From Anabaena azotica FACHB-119 (GTDB lineage Bacteria; Cyanobacteriota; Cyanobacteriia; Cyanobacteriales; Nostocaceae): a stretch of 64,000 bases of DNA. The translations under genes were made by a program, and so were the position numbers. The stretch lies in assembly GCF_014697625.1 (NCBI RefSeq), contig NZ_JACJSG010000009.1, positions 1-64,000 of the forward strand, read 5' to 3'. Of this stretch, positions 34,394-43,045 are shown piece after piece. The notes under the pieces were generated by a model. That model worked only from the letters and a program-made list of their open reading frames with translations. It ran no database searches and had not been told where the DNA came from. Numbering within the stretch: the stretch's first letter is position 1; each line of letters opens with the position of its first letter.

Positions 34394-34870
34394 ATGTTGA
34401 TTGTGCGTAAGTATAACTTGATTATTCCCGCTAGTGTAACTATTGCCTTATTGCTGAGTGGTTGTGCTGGAGATAAAACCACTCAATGTCAGCGACTGAT
34501 TCAGGTAGTGAATGCAGGAAATACTCTGATTGAACAAAATAAGGGAAAGCAAGTAACCACCAGCTTGCAACTATCTAAAGACTTAGATGCAATAACTATC
34601 TCTTTGCAGGAACTCAATTTGAGCGATCCCAATCTCAAGGATATGCAAAGCCGATTTATCAAGGTTTTCCAGAATCTTAGTCAAGCGATCGCCAAGGCGA
34701 GTAAAGCGCTGAGTACAGGTAAAGCTGTTGAAGCATCATCCACTGGTAGAGAAAAAGTCCGTAAAGCCAAAGCCGAAATTGAGACTGTTCTCACAAATGC
34801 CGCTAAAACTACTGGCAAAGAATCAGATAAGTTAGTAGTAGAACTAAACAAGTACTGCAATCAACCTTAA
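34394..34870 (+). CDS. Small lipoprotein, coiled-coil type
   Basis: From the ATG at 34394 the 158-residue precursor has a signal peptide with lipobox LLSGC (YNLIIPASVTIALLLSGC). An almost fully helical mature part follows, with two cysteines (TTQCQRL near the start and KYCNQP at the end) that could form a disulfide. A TTG at 34364 would extend it through non-signal sequence, so it is less likely. The protein is presumably anchored on a membrane facing the periplasm or lumen. Family and function are not recognised. Confidence 0.75.
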   Translation: MLIVRKYNLIIPASVTIALLLSGCAGDKTTQCQRLIQVVNAGNTLIEQNKGKQVTTSLQLSKDLDAITISLQELNLSDPNLKDMQSRFIKVFQNLSQAIAKASKALSTGKAVEASSTGREKVRKAKAEIETVLTNAAKTTGKESDKLVVELNKYCNQP

Positions 34871-35221
34871 TCAATTAACATTAATTTTATATAACAATAT
34901 GTAACTTATTTTACAATATTTGAAAATTTTTTGTCTTTGATAGGATAGATTTGCTGTTAGCATTCATACTCAATTCTTGAAATAGTCATCTTGGTTTCAT
35001 GATTTTGGCGTTGCACTGCCCTCCCTACAGGTACTTGTTATACTATGATTGGTCGATAATATTTCTCTAGACAAAATTAAACAATCATGAGCTATTTTCC
35101 GAAAATGATTTATGACTAAGTGAAGTTTTAATTGTATATAAAGCCCATTTTTCTCGATCAATTGATTGTTAATAATAAAAAGCCAACTAACTTGATAAAT
35201 ATAATTTAAGAGAAAACAGCA
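34871..35221. other. AT-rich intergenic gap, no gene seen
   Basis: I find no supportable gene in these 350 bp. A TTGCACTGCCCTCCCTACAG piece at about 35013 is related to TGCACTGCCCACCCTACTA at about 31221, suggesting a dispersed repeat fragment. Confidence 0.55.
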
Positions 35222-35842
35222 ATGCGAGAACAATTATTAGTCAGATTGTTGCAAGTCTTAGGTAGAAATATGAGATGGATGACTTGGAATTTATTTCTGG
35301 CTTTTATACCTTTGGGTTTGAGTGTTTGGTTATTTCGCAACGGACGCGGACGCTCTTGGCTGTGGTGGTTAGGGTTTATAGTTTTCTATGCTTTCTTACC
35401 AAATGCACCTTATTTATTAACAGATGTAATTCATTTGATATACGACATCCGCACAGTCCAATCTGTTTGGATCATAACTTTAGTATTAATTCCTCTTTAT
35501 CTGCTAGTTATTCTGGGTGGATTTGAGGCTTATGTAATATCTTTAATTAATTTAGGATATTATTTACACCGCATTCATAAAAGCCAATGGATTTTAGGCG
35601 TGGAATTAATTACTCATGCCCTCTGTGCTATTGGTATTTATTGGGGTAGATTCTTACGTTTTAATAGTTGGGATTTTATTACTCAGCCAGATGAGATAAT
35701 TACCAGAGGTGTAGAGGAACTTCTAGGAAAACAGCCTTTATTAATTATTGTCATTACCTTTATTATTCTTGTAATTTTACACTCACTCATGAAACGAGTA
35801 ACTTTAGGTTTTGTGGCACAACGCAACAATAAAGCAGTGTGA
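35222..35842 (+). CDS. DUF1361 integral membrane protein
   Basis: The 206-residue protein has about six hydrophobic segments. It carries the DUF1361 signatures MTWNLFLAFIPLGLSVWLF, FLPNAPYLLTDVIHL and YWGRFLRFNSWDF. The family is widespread in Bacteria and uncharacterised. The ATG at 35222 is preceded by AAGAGAAAA, a weak ribosome-binding site. No operon partner is visible; MITE-like elements follow downstream. Confidence 0.88.
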   Translation: MREQLLVRLLQVLGRNMRWMTWNLFLAFIPLGLSVWLFRNGRGRSWLWWLGFIVFYAFLPNAPYLLTDVIHLIYDIRTVQSVWIITLVLIPLYLLVILGGFEAYVISLINLGYYLHRIHKSQWILGVELITHALCAIGIYWGRFLRFNSWDFITQPDEIITRGVEELLGKQPLLIIVITFIILVILHSLMKRVTLGFVAQRNNKAV

Positions 35843-35914
35843 AATTAGGTCATGGTTAACTGTTAATTTTTGACTATTGACAGTGGTGAGAAGTATTAGC
35901 ATGAAGAGGCTCAA

Positions 35915-36000
35915 ATTTGGCAATGGATTTGGATAAAATTGAACGCAGATAAACGCAGATAAACGCAGATGAGTAGGGGCGCACAGATGTTCGCCCCTAC
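35915..36000. mobile_element. Family A MITE-like element, partial copy
   Basis: TTTGGCAATGGATTTGGATA, three AACGCAGATA cores, then GAGTAGGGGCGCACAGATGT and its partial inverse CGCCCCTAC match the copy at 19975-20117. The outer terminal repeats are not recognisable. Confidence 0.65.
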
Positions 36001-36035
36001 AGATAATGGATGTGTTACCAAGATTTTTTGAATTG

Positions 36036-36143
36036 CTATAGCAGTCGAAGCATAGGGCGCGGACATCATACAATTTTAAAACCTTTAATTTCAAAGGCTT
36101 TCAGCCCTGTCACCTGTCCCCTGTCACCTGTCCCCTGCTATAT
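36036..36143. mobile_element. Family C MITE-like element, copy 1
   Basis: TATAGCAG at the left and CTGCTATA at the right are inverted ends. Inside are CATAGGGCGCGGACATC and tandem CACCTGTCCCCTGT units. Three relatives lie within the next 2.3 kb. Confidence 0.75.
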
Positions 36144-36173
36144 AAAATTAGGAATTACGCACCGATATCGCCA

Positions 36174-36581
36174 TCAAGAACTAAATGGGGAATATTGAAT
36201 CTCTAGTTCTTGATAGCCCGTCTGTTCATCAAAAGTTCTTTGAAAGCGAAACTCTTCAATAGTACCAATTACTATTTCCGCAGTTGTGTAAATAATACAT
36301 CCATTATCAAGATGACCACCAATAGTTTGACCTTGCTGATTAGCAAGTGCGATATGTAGATGTAAGCCTTGATTCGCTATTGTTCCATTTAAAGAAAGGA
36401 TTTCAAATTTCTCGCTCAGGACTGTACTCATATCTTGATTAGCAAAGCGAATTGTTGCTTGTTTTAAACTACCAATTCCACTTAATATAAATCCTGCTTG
36501 AATATTTTGCTCTATGGCAAAGTTTTTCAGATATTGTTTTAAATCGTCATTAGGTTTGAGTCTAATTGCAAATACTTTCAT
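36174..36581 (-). CDS. PPC (DUF296) domain protein
   Basis: The 135-residue protein is one PPC domain. It starts KVFAIRLKPNDDLKQYL, continues with GFILSGIGSLKQATIRFA, and has the histidine-rich trimer-core motif GLHLHIALANQQGQTIGGHL followed by TTAEIVIG. In plants the domain is joined to AT-hooks. In bacteria it stands alone as a trimer that may bind metal or a nucleotide, and its role is unknown. The gene lies between two family C elements, which may affect its expression. Confidence 0.88.
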   Translation of the reverse strand: MKVFAIRLKPNDDLKQYLKNFAIEQNIQAGFILSGIGSLKQATIRFANQDMSTVLSEKFEILSLNGTIANQGLHLHIALANQQGQTIGGHLDNGCIIYTTAEIVIGTIEEFRFQRTFDEQTGYQELEIQYSPFSS

Positions 36582-36634
36582 ACATTTTTAAGTATTACTT
36601 TAATAATTGGTGTAATTTTTCTGTAAAGGCTGAG

Positions 36635-36742
36635 ATATAGCAAGCGAGACATAGGGCGCGGACATTGACGAATCATAAAATCCTTACAGGGAAAAGCTTC
36701 TTCACCTGTCAAGAGTCACCTATCACCTGTCCCCTGCTATAT
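36635..36742. mobile_element. Family C MITE-like element, copy 2
   Basis: ATATAGCA and TGCTATAT form the inverted ends. The interior ACATAGGGCGCGGACATTGA and TCACCTGTCCCCTGC match the other family C copies. Confidence 0.75.
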
Positions 36743-36764
36743 TTACTACAACATTACGCCAAGT

Positions 36765-37850
36765 TTACTCTAATGGTGAGTCATGAGCGATCGTGACGGT
36801 GGACATAAAGTCGCCTTGCTTACCAGCTTTTAAAGCATCGAAAGTTCCTTTAATTGTGCCGGCGATGGGAACAGCAACTAGAGTTCCTAATAAACCTGCG
36901 ATTTCATAGCCCATCAAAATGGCTACAAAAATCCAGATAGGGTTAAGTCCAATAAAGTTACCCAGTAATCTGGGGCTTAATAGATTATCTTTAATTTGCT
37001 GCACGATAATTGTGGCTATGGCAAGTTGAACTGCTAACCACCAATCTTGTAGAAGTACGAGCAATGTCACTAAGCCGATACCTAAAGTCGCCCCGATAAA
37101 GGGGATGAGTTGAGAAATACCGATGAGTATGGCGAATAATAGGGCAAAGGGTACTCTGAGTACGAGGAATATAGGGGTAAGAGCGAGTATCATGAACAGC
37201 CCTAGTAATAGCTGGCTGAGGAAGAAGTTTTGAAAGTTGAGTTGCAAGGATGTAGTGAAGGGATGTCTAATTTGCGCTGGCAATAGGTTAATTAAACCAT
37301 TCCAGACGCGATCGCCATACACAAGCATATAAAATGCCAGCACCACCACTAACACAAAGTTAAGCAAACCCGAAATTACTGTTCCCGCTAACCCCACTGC
37401 ACCAGAAGCCAATTGTTGCACTACACTTTGGATACTGGCGTTAATTTGATTGCTCACCACCCGCAAATCAAGCGGTAAACGTCGCTGTTTTGCTAATTTC
37501 TCAATCAACTCTAGGTTAGCTTGACTAGCAGTTAACCAATCAGGAATTTTATTTAAAAGTTGAATAGTTTGGTCGATGAGCAGTGGGACTAAAGTTACTC
37601 CCAAAATGCTAAATAAAGTTAAAGTGATCAGCAGAACGATAATCACAGCCTGAGTTCGCGTTATCCTAGCACGTTCAAAGAACTTTACCGGATAATTCAG
37701 CAAAAAAGCCAAAATTGCCGCCATACTCAAAATCGTGATGGGGTTTTGAAAATAGCGAAAGAGTACGGACAATAACCAGACATTCAGAGCGACAATGGGG
37801 CCGCTCAGACCATAAATCAGTAAACGTTGCAAGGATGATGAACGGCGCAT
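36765..37850 (-). CDS. AI-2E family transporter (PerM-like)
   Basis: The 361-residue membrane protein has about eight transmembrane segments with a soluble loop at about 95-150 (LLNKIPDWLTASQANLELIEKLA). It carries the family motif region IPFIGATLGIGLVTLLVLLQDWW and the C-terminal GLNPIWIFVAILMGYEIAGLLG. AI-2E/PerM proteins are exporters or sodium-proton antiporters in tested cases; no substrate is assigned here. The gene is flanked by family C and B elements on both sides, with no operon partner. Confidence 0.9.
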   Translation of the reverse strand: MRRSSSLQRLLIYGLSGPIVALNVWLLSVLFRYFQNPITILSMAAILAFLLNYPVKFFERARITRTQAVIIVLLITLTLFSILGVTLVPLLIDQTIQLLNKIPDWLTASQANLELIEKLAKQRRLPLDLRVVSNQINASIQSVVQQLASGAVGLAGTVISGLLNFVLVVVLAFYMLVYGDRVWNGLINLLPAQIRHPFTTSLQLNFQNFFLSQLLLGLFMILALTPIFLVLRVPFALLFAILIGISQLIPFIGATLGIGLVTLLVLLQDWWLAVQLAIATIIVQQIKDNLLSPRLLGNFIGLNPIWIFVAILMGYEIAGLLGTLVAVPIAGTIKGTFDALKAGKQGDFMSTVTIAHDSPLE

Positions 37851-37896
37851 CTGATGTAATCAACTTTCGCTACTCTGAGACAATACTTGTATAAGT

Positions 37897-38020
37897 CAGA
37901 ACTTACGCAACTGGCACTTGGGGTAGGGTGCGTCAGATGTGGAAAATCATTGAATTTGTAAGATATTATTGGCGCTGACGCACCCTACAGTTAGTTTGAT
38001 TATGACACTTACGTAAGTCC
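37897..38020. mobile_element. Family B MITE-like element, copy 2 (complete, with flanking duplication)
   Basis: AGAACTTACGCAACTGGCAC on the left and GTGTCATAATC's partner CACTTACGTAAGTCC on the right form imperfect inverted ends. TATAAGT occurs on both sides (37890-37896 and 38021-38027), consistent with a 7-bp target duplication. The sequence is the reverse complement of copy 1 at 18764. Confidence 0.82.
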
Positions 38021-38118
38021 TATAAGTAATCATCATGATAAATAGATTTACAAAGAAATGTATCAATCTAACTGGAGAATAGGGGTTAGAGATTAGAGTC
38101 TACAGGCTAGAAAAGGGA

Positions 38119-38228
38119 TATATAGCAGGGGACAGGTGATAGGTAACAGGGGACAGGCAAGAGAAAGCCCTTGCAGTAAAGATTTGATGATTCATCAATG
38201 TCCGCGCCCTATGTGGCGACTGCTATAT
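38119..38228. mobile_element. Family C MITE-like element, copy 3 (inverted)
   Basis: TATATAGCAGGGGACAGGTG at the left and TGTCCGCGCCCTATGTGGCG then ACTGCTATATT at the right are the reverse complement of copies 1 and 2. Confidence 0.75.
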
Positions 38229-38301
38229 TTACCAAAATTTATGTAATATATGACATGATTTCTTAGCTAAAAAAGGTGTAAGGGAGTTGGGGAAAATAGA
38301 G

Positions 38302-38393
38302 ATAGCAATAACCAAGGCAGTTAGGACATGAGGAAATGAAAAAATTTAGACAGCAAAAGACTTTCAACCCTGTCACCTGTCACCTGCTATATC
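38302..38393. mobile_element. Family C MITE-like element, copy 4 (diverged)
   Basis: The right end CCTGTCACCTGTCACCTGCT followed by ATAT matches the family. The left part keeps only GATAGCA and loses the GGGCGCGGACA block. It lies about 60 bp before pdxH. Confidence 0.55.
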
Positions 38394-38453
38394 AATTTTA
38401 TTGTGTAATTTATTACATAAACATTTAGTTGGATCATAAGGAAGCAATTGACA

Positions 38454-39095
38454 ATGGACAAAACCATAGCCGACCTTCGCAAAGACTACACCTTAGAGGG
38501 TCTGAGCGAAACTGAAATTGACCCCAATCCTTTTATACAATTCAAAAAATGGTTTGAGCAGGCATTGGCGGCTCAACTTCCAGAACCTAATGCTATGACT
38601 ATTGCCACAACCAAGCCCGATGGTAAGCCTTCGGCAAGAATGGTGTTGTTAAAAGACTTTGATGAGCGGGGTTTTGTCTTTTTCACTAACTATAACAGCC
38701 GCAAGGGTCAAGAACTAGCCCAAAATCCCCAAGCCGCCTTGGTTTTCTGGTGGGCAGAACTAGAACGCCAAGTCAGAATTTTAGGCAGTGTGGAGAAGGT
38801 TTCAGAAAGCGAATCAGATTACTATTTTGAAAGCCGTCCTGCTAAAAGCCGTCTGGGTGCATGGGCATCTAATCAAAGTGAAATCATCACTAGCAGAGAG
38901 ATTTTAGAGCAACGGATGCAGGAATTGCAAAGTAAGTATGAAAATCAGGAAATTCCCAGACCTCCGCATTGGGGAGGCTTGCGAGTGATCCCGACAGAAA
39001 TTGAGTTTTGGCAAGGACGCTCTAGCCGTCTACACGATCGCCTGCTTTATACTCTAGATGATGGTAGCTGGAAAATTCAGCGACTATCACCTTAA
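38454..39095 (+). CDS. pdxH: Pyridoxamine 5'-phosphate oxidase
   Basis: PdxH uses FMN to oxidise pyridoxamine- or pyridoxine-5'-phosphate to PLP. The 213-residue protein has the family motifs [63 protein letters not shown] and the C-terminal substrate/FMN-binding [25 protein letters not shown] lies 11 bp before the ATG; a TTG two codons upstream is the alternative start. It stands alone between family C elements and STRR repeats. Confidence 0.95.
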   Translation: MDKTIADLRKDYTLEGLSETEIDPNPFIQFKKWFEQALAAQLPEPNAMTIATTKPDGKPSARMVLLKDFDERGFVFFTNYNSRKGQELAQNPQAALVFWWAELERQVRILGSVEKVSESESDYYFESRPAKSRLGAWASNQSEIITSREILEQRMQELQSKYENQEIPRPPHWGGLRVIPTEIEFWQGRSSRLHDRLLYTLDDGSWKIQRLSP

Positions 39096-39168
39096 TCAGT
39101 TATCAGTTATCAGTTATCAGTTATCAGGTGATGTTCACTGTTGACTGTTCACTGATAACTGACAAGCC
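39093..39168. repeat. STRR repeats between convergent pdxH and DUF3153 genes
   Basis: Four CAGTTAT units, a TGTTCACTG/TTGACTGTTCACTG section and AACTGATAACTGAC fill the gap. Confidence 0.85.
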
Positions 39169-39174
39169 CAGTCC

Positions 39175-40032
39175 CTACTCTGTTACTGAGGGTTTGGTAG
39201 CAAATTGAAGTTGGGGATCGGGCATGAATGTATATCTCAGATATATTCCGCCCCAGACGAAGAGAGTAATTAATAAAGCACCAATGCCTAAAGGACTGGG
39301 TAGCCAGAAAACTACTTCTATATGGTTGAGTTCACCGGGTCGCAATTTCCACACGAGTTGTCCGCCTTTGTTTTCTGGTTGGGGTGCAGTTTCTACTCTT
39401 TGAATGTTTTTTGCTCCCCAAGGAGTTTTTAAGCCAAACTCTAAATCAAGAATTGCCCCAGTATCTGCTAAAACGTTACCTCTGCTAGCAATTAAAGAGA
39501 GCGATCGCAAGTCTAAATCAAAAATCAATTCATTTTTTACTGCTAACAGAAAATTATTTTGTACTACAAGTAAGTTAGATTCGATTTTTGGTAATTCTGA
39601 GTTCCCTGCCGCCCCACCTTCTGTTGTTTGTTGCTTACCAGAATTGAAAAACTCGTTAAACTTTGTTTGTAATTCTTTCCCATTACTAAAGGGAATTGTC
39701 ACCACAACTTCATCCCTAGAAATGCGTCTAGCTCTACCATCCAGTTTCCGAGCGCGGCGCTCTATACTATTTAACCATTCGTAGACATAATCACCGCTAA
39801 AACTGGTAAGCTGTTCACCTAATTTAATATGCTGCACCAGTTGCCCGTTATTCGCGTTATTAAAATTAACGCCCACATCATACTCGACGCAGCCAGATAA
39901 TAATAGTGATACTACCAGCACTAATAAAAATATAGGTTTCCTCATTTTATTTTTATCAGTTAACTGTGATAAAACAACCTGACAACGTTGAATTAATTTA
40001 GTGAAAATATTGCCCAAATTAGCATAACTCAT
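39175..40032 (-). CDS. DUF3153 lipoprotein
   Basis: The mature part starts at a lipobox LLLSGC after a hydrophobic segment (PIFLLVLVVSLLLSGC). It has a beta-rich domain (YDVGVNFNNANNGQLVQHIKL, RRISRDEVVVTIPFSNG), and a second membrane segment near the C terminus (GALLITLFVWGGIYL). These match DUF3153 of cyanobacteria. I kept the start at 40032 because AGGAGG lies nine bases upstream. An internal ATG at 39945 would give a shorter, more typical signal peptide but has no clear ribosome-binding site. It follows a TPR gene and may be co-transcribed with it. Confidence 0.82.
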   Translation of the reverse strand: MSYANLGNIFTKLIQRCQVVLSQLTDKNKMRKPIFLLVLVVSLLLSGCVEYDVGVNFNNANNGQLVQHIKLGEQLTSFSGDYVYEWLNSIERRARKLDGRARRISRDEVVVTIPFSNGKELQTKFNEFFNSGKQQTTEGGAAGNSELPKIESNLLVVQNNFLLAVKNELIFDLDLRSLSLIASRGNVLADTGAILDLEFGLKTPWGAKNIQRVETAPQPENKGGQLVWKLRPGELNHIEVVFWLPSPLGIGALLITLFVWGGIYLRYTFMPDPQLQFATKPSVTE

Positions 40033-40069
40033 TAATATATTCCTCCTAAAAATTTACTATTATTATTCT

Positions 40070-40108
40070 CCTGCCTCCTGCCTCCTGCCTCCTGCCTCCT
40101 GCCTCCTA
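40070..40108. repeat. TGCCTCC heptamer array
   Basis: Five tandem CTGCCTC units lie between the TPR gene and the DUF3153 gene, reaching the stop region of the TPR gene. Confidence 0.88.
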
Positions 40109-40627
40109 AAAACCCAACCAAACCAAATATGAAATAGTTAATCCAATCACAACTAAAGCTAGCCAAATAAAGCGATTGTCTTTAGTATTAACTTGGCTGA
40201 GGTCAACAAATTCTGGTTCAGCAGGTGGTTTGCGTTCACTCGTTTTTCGTGGTTTGGCGGCTATGCGAATTTGGGATTCATTGTCAGACAGTGCGGTTAA
40301 ATCGGGAATTTCTGTCATCCAATTACTAGGTCTTTTCAGCCTTGGCGCTTGTAGGATATAAAGCAGACGTTGGGCTTGCTGGCGTGTTTCCGAGTGGGGA
40401 TGACGACGTAACTGTTGACAAAGTGCGATCGCATCTTCTGTGCGTCCGGCGGCTTCATAGGCGGTAACTAGCCAAATTTCCACCTCACCCCCAAGGCGGG
40501 TATTACGTGCCAATAGGGCGCTAGCTTTTTCTAGATTTTCTACAGCTTCTCGATATTGTCCACTTTCAAAAGCGATTTTGCCTGCTTGATATCGAGTTTT
40601 AGCCAGTTCTAAACTTTCGGTATTCAC
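40106..40627 (-). CDS. TPR protein with C-terminal membrane anchor
   Basis: The 173-residue protein has TPR-like helices at the N terminus (LAKTRYQAGKIAFESGQYREAVENLEKA, EIWLVTAYEAAGRTEDAIALCQQL). A proline-rich linker and one C-terminal hydrophobic segment (FIWLALVVIGLTISYLVWLGF) follow. It is therefore a tail-anchored protein with the TPRs in the cytoplasm. It precedes the DUF3153 lipoprotein gene on the same strand, 73 bp away. The pair may work together at a membrane, which is inferred from position only. Confidence 0.82.
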   Translation of the reverse strand: MNTESLELAKTRYQAGKIAFESGQYREAVENLEKASALLARNTRLGGEVEIWLVTAYEAAGRTEDAIALCQQLRRHPHSETRQQAQRLLYILQAPRLKRPSNWMTEIPDLTALSDNESQIRIAAKPRKTSERKPPAEPEFVDLSQVNTKDNRFIWLALVVIGLTISYLVWLGF

Positions 40628-40654
40628 GTTTTACTCACTACTAGGGACTGGGGA

Positions 40655-40722
40655 GTTTCAGTTATCAGTGAACAGTGAACAGTGAACATCACCTGATAAC
40701 TGATAACTGATAACTGATTAAA
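40655..40722. repeat. STRR repeats (CAGTGAA, AACTGAT)
   Basis: Heptamers CAGTTAT, CAGTGAA (three) and AACTGAT (three) lie upstream of the TPR gene and downstream of argB. Confidence 0.85.
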
Positions 40723-40735
40723 TCTCTCCCATAAC

Positions 40736-41626
40736 TTAACTATACTGAGAACCGAGAATCATTGTCCCAATCCCAATATCAGTAAAAATTTCTAGTAGTA
40801 AGGCGTGGGGAAGACGGCCATCAATGATGTGTGCGGCTTTTACACCTTGGGCAAGCGATCGCACGCAACAACTAACTTTGGGGATCATACCACCGCTAAC
40901 CACACCACTAGCGATTAATTCGCGGGCTTCCCGAATATCTACCTTGGGAATTAGGGTGTTAGGGTCTTGATAATCTTTTAAAATGCCCCTGGTATCCGTC
41001 AATAAAATCAACTTCTCAGCACCCAAAGCAGCAGCAATTTCCCCAGCTACGGTATCAGCATTAATATTGTAGGCTTGTCCCGCATCGTCGGCGGCAACAC
41101 TAGAAACGACAGGAATATAGCCGCTACTCACCAAGGTTTCCAAAATTTTGATATTGACGTTACTCACCTCACCAACAAAGCCGATACCCTCTTGACCTTG
41201 GGGACGGGCAGTAATTAAGTTACCATCTTTACCACAAAGCCCTACAGCTAACCCTCCAGCTTGGTTAATTAAAGAGACGATTTCTTTATTAACTCGACCG
41301 ACTAACACCATTTCTACAACATCCATTGTCGGCGCGTCGGTGACTCGCAGACCGTTTTTAAATTGTGGTTCGATGCCTAACTTATCTAACCAACTGTTAA
41401 TTTCCGGGCCGCCACCGTGGACTAAGATTGGTCGCAACCCAACGCAAGATAAAAACACAATATCGCGGATTACTTGGTCTTTGAGCTTGCTATCTTTCAT
41501 CGCCGCGCCACCATATTTAACAACAACGGTGCGCCCGGCAAATTGTTGAATATAAGGTAGTGCTTCGCTTAGTACCTGTACACGAGTAGCTTCAGCTTGC
41601 CTGATATACTCAATATCGTTGACCAT
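40736..41626 (-). CDS. argB: N-acetylglutamate kinase
   Basis: ArgB phosphorylates N-acetylglutamate in arginine synthesis. In cyanobacteria it is the classical target of the PII protein, which relieves arginine inhibition. The 296-residue protein has [53 protein letters not shown] and [13 protein letters not shown]. An N-terminal helix ([25 protein letters not shown]) is of the kind that mediates hexamer assembly in arginine-sensitive enzymes. No other arg gene is adjacent. Confidence 0.96.
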   Translation of the reverse strand: MVNDIEYIRQAEATRVQVLSEALPYIQQFAGRTVVVKYGGAAMKDSKLKDQVIRDIVFLSCVGLRPILVHGGGPEINSWLDKLGIEPQFKNGLRVTDAPTMDVVEMVLVGRVNKEIVSLINQAGGLAVGLCGKDGNLITARPQGQEGIGFVGEVSNVNIKILETLVSSGYIPVVSSVAADDAGQAYNINADTVAGEIAAALGAEKLILLTDTRGILKDYQDPNTLIPKVDIREARELIASGVVSGGMIPKVSCCVRSLAQGVKAAHIIDGRLPHALLLEIFTDIGIGTMILGSQYS

Positions 41627-41710
41627 CGTTCCCCAAGCCGTGAAAACTTAATATTTATGCGGCCAGTTTAAAAGACTTTGTTCCTAGTCACAATCTCTTA
41701 TTACATATCT

Positions 41711-41868
41711 TGTCAGTTGTCATTAGTCATTAGTCCATAGTCAACAGTCCATAGTTCTTCTCCTTTGCTCCTTCCCTCCTCTTAGCAGCTAGGGGTGGGT
41801 ACTCCCTCATCTCCCTCATCTCCCTCATCTCCCTCATCTCCCTCTGCTCCCCTGCTCCCCTACCTGCT
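41711..41868. repeat. STRR and CTCCCTCAT/CTGCTCCC repeats
   Basis: GTCATTA/GTCCATA heptamers, then five CTCATCTCC nonamers, then CTGCTCCC octamers. The octamers are the same units as in the psb27 upstream array. They run into the 3' end of aroK. Confidence 0.85.
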
Positions 41869-42397
41869 TTTTCAACACACTGGGGATTGCCTGCATGACT
41901 TGATCAGCAATTTGTTCTGGTGTTTCTCCTGCATTGACAGGAATGCGTAAATCTGCTTGGGAGTAAAGTGGTGTACGCTGTTCGAGGAGCGATCGCAATT
42001 TGCCTTGAGGATCAGCATCTTGCAGGAGTGGTCTTGTCGTATCCTCTGCTAAACGTGCGTAGAGTAAATCTACTGGCACATCTAACCACACAATTAAACC
42101 GTGGTGCAGGTAACTCCAGTTTTCCCGCCGTAACACAATTCCCCCACCTGTGGCTACAGTTAACTTAGTATGGGCGCAAACCTGTCCCAGCACATCGCTT
42201 TCTATCTGGCGAAATCCCGCTTCCCCTTCTGTCGCAAATATTTCACTGATGGATTTTTTAGCAGCTTGGGTAATAATATCATCCGTATCTACAAACACAT
42301 AACCCAATTGCTTTGCTAGTATATGACCCACGGTAGTTTTGCCAGCACCCATCATGCCGATTAAGTATAGGTTAACTCCCTGTAATAAACTACTCAC
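41834..42397 (-). CDS. aroK: Shikimate kinase
   Basis: AroK phosphorylates shikimate in the chorismate pathway. The 187-residue protein has a P-loop GMMGAGKTTVG, the DTDD shikimate-binding motif (VFVDTDDIIT), VATGGGIVLR and an arginine-lid region (LAEDTTRPLLQ). The core is normal. The last residues (KKQVGEQGSRGR) are encoded by CTGCTCCC octamer repeats, so the original stop has been replaced by repeat sequence. The C-terminal end is outside the active site, so function should be kept. Confidence 0.94.
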   Translation of the reverse strand: MSSLLQGVNLYLIGMMGAGKTTVGHILAKQLGYVFVDTDDIITQAAKKSISEIFATEGEAGFRQIESDVLGQVCAHTKLTVATGGGIVLRRENWSYLHHGLIVWLDVPVDLLYARLAEDTTRPLLQDADPQGKLRSLLEQRTPLYSQADLRIPVNAGETPEQIADQVMQAIPSVLKKQVGEQGSRGR

Positions 42398-42561
42398 TCT
42401 CGTTTAGTTCTCCCTGGCTTTTGTCTGGTTTTTGAGATGCGCTGTCAAAATGGTATGACTGCCCAATTTTAAATTTTCCCCTATTAGACGATTTTTTGCT
42501 GAAGGGGCGATCGCTCACTTGGTAATTGTAGCGATCGCACCAATAACGCTATATATAAGTT

Positions 42562-42975
42562 ATGCTGCAAATTTCTCAAAAGATTATTATCCCTGATAAC
42601 GAAATCGAAATTAGCGCGATTCGTTCTCAAGGTGCTGGCGGTCAAAACGTCAACAAGGTTTCTACAGCCATCCACTTACGCTTTCACATTGAGGCTTCAT
42701 CATTACCAGCTTTCTACAAACAGCAACTCTTGAAGCTGAATGACCGACGCATTACCCAGGAAGGGGTTATTGTCATCAAGGCACAAGAACATCGCAGCCA
42801 GGAGAAAAACCGACAAGAAGCTTTGCAACGACTCCAAGAACTGATCAAAAGCGCGGTCATCATGCCACAAATACGCAAACCCACCAAACCAACTCGTAGC
42901 TCTCAAAGAAAACGTCTTGACAGTAAAACTAAACGAGGACAGATTAAATCTACCAGAAAGCAAGTCATTGATTAA
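42562..42975 (+). CDS. arfB: Alternative ribosome-rescue factor ArfB (GGQ peptidyl-tRNA hydrolase)
   Basis: ArfB/YaeJ frees peptides from stalled ribosomes. The 137-residue protein has the RF1-type GGQ motif in AIRSQGAGGQNVNKVSTAIHL. A long basic C-terminal tail (KPTKPTRSSQRKRLDSKTKRGQIKSTRKQ) is the kind that threads into the empty mRNA channel. Both match known ArfB. It is divergent from aroK with a 164-bp gap. Confidence 0.92.
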   Translation: MLQISQKIIIPDNEIEISAIRSQGAGGQNVNKVSTAIHLRFHIEASSLPAFYKQQLLKLNDRRITQEGVIVIKAQEHRSQEKNRQEALQRLQELIKSAVIMPQIRKPTKPTRSSQRKRLDSKTKRGQIKSTRKQVID

Positions 42976-43045
42976 GGGACTATTCTTAGGTAATTGATAA
43001 TGGTAAAAACCAATTACCAATTACCAATTACCCATTACCACCCAA

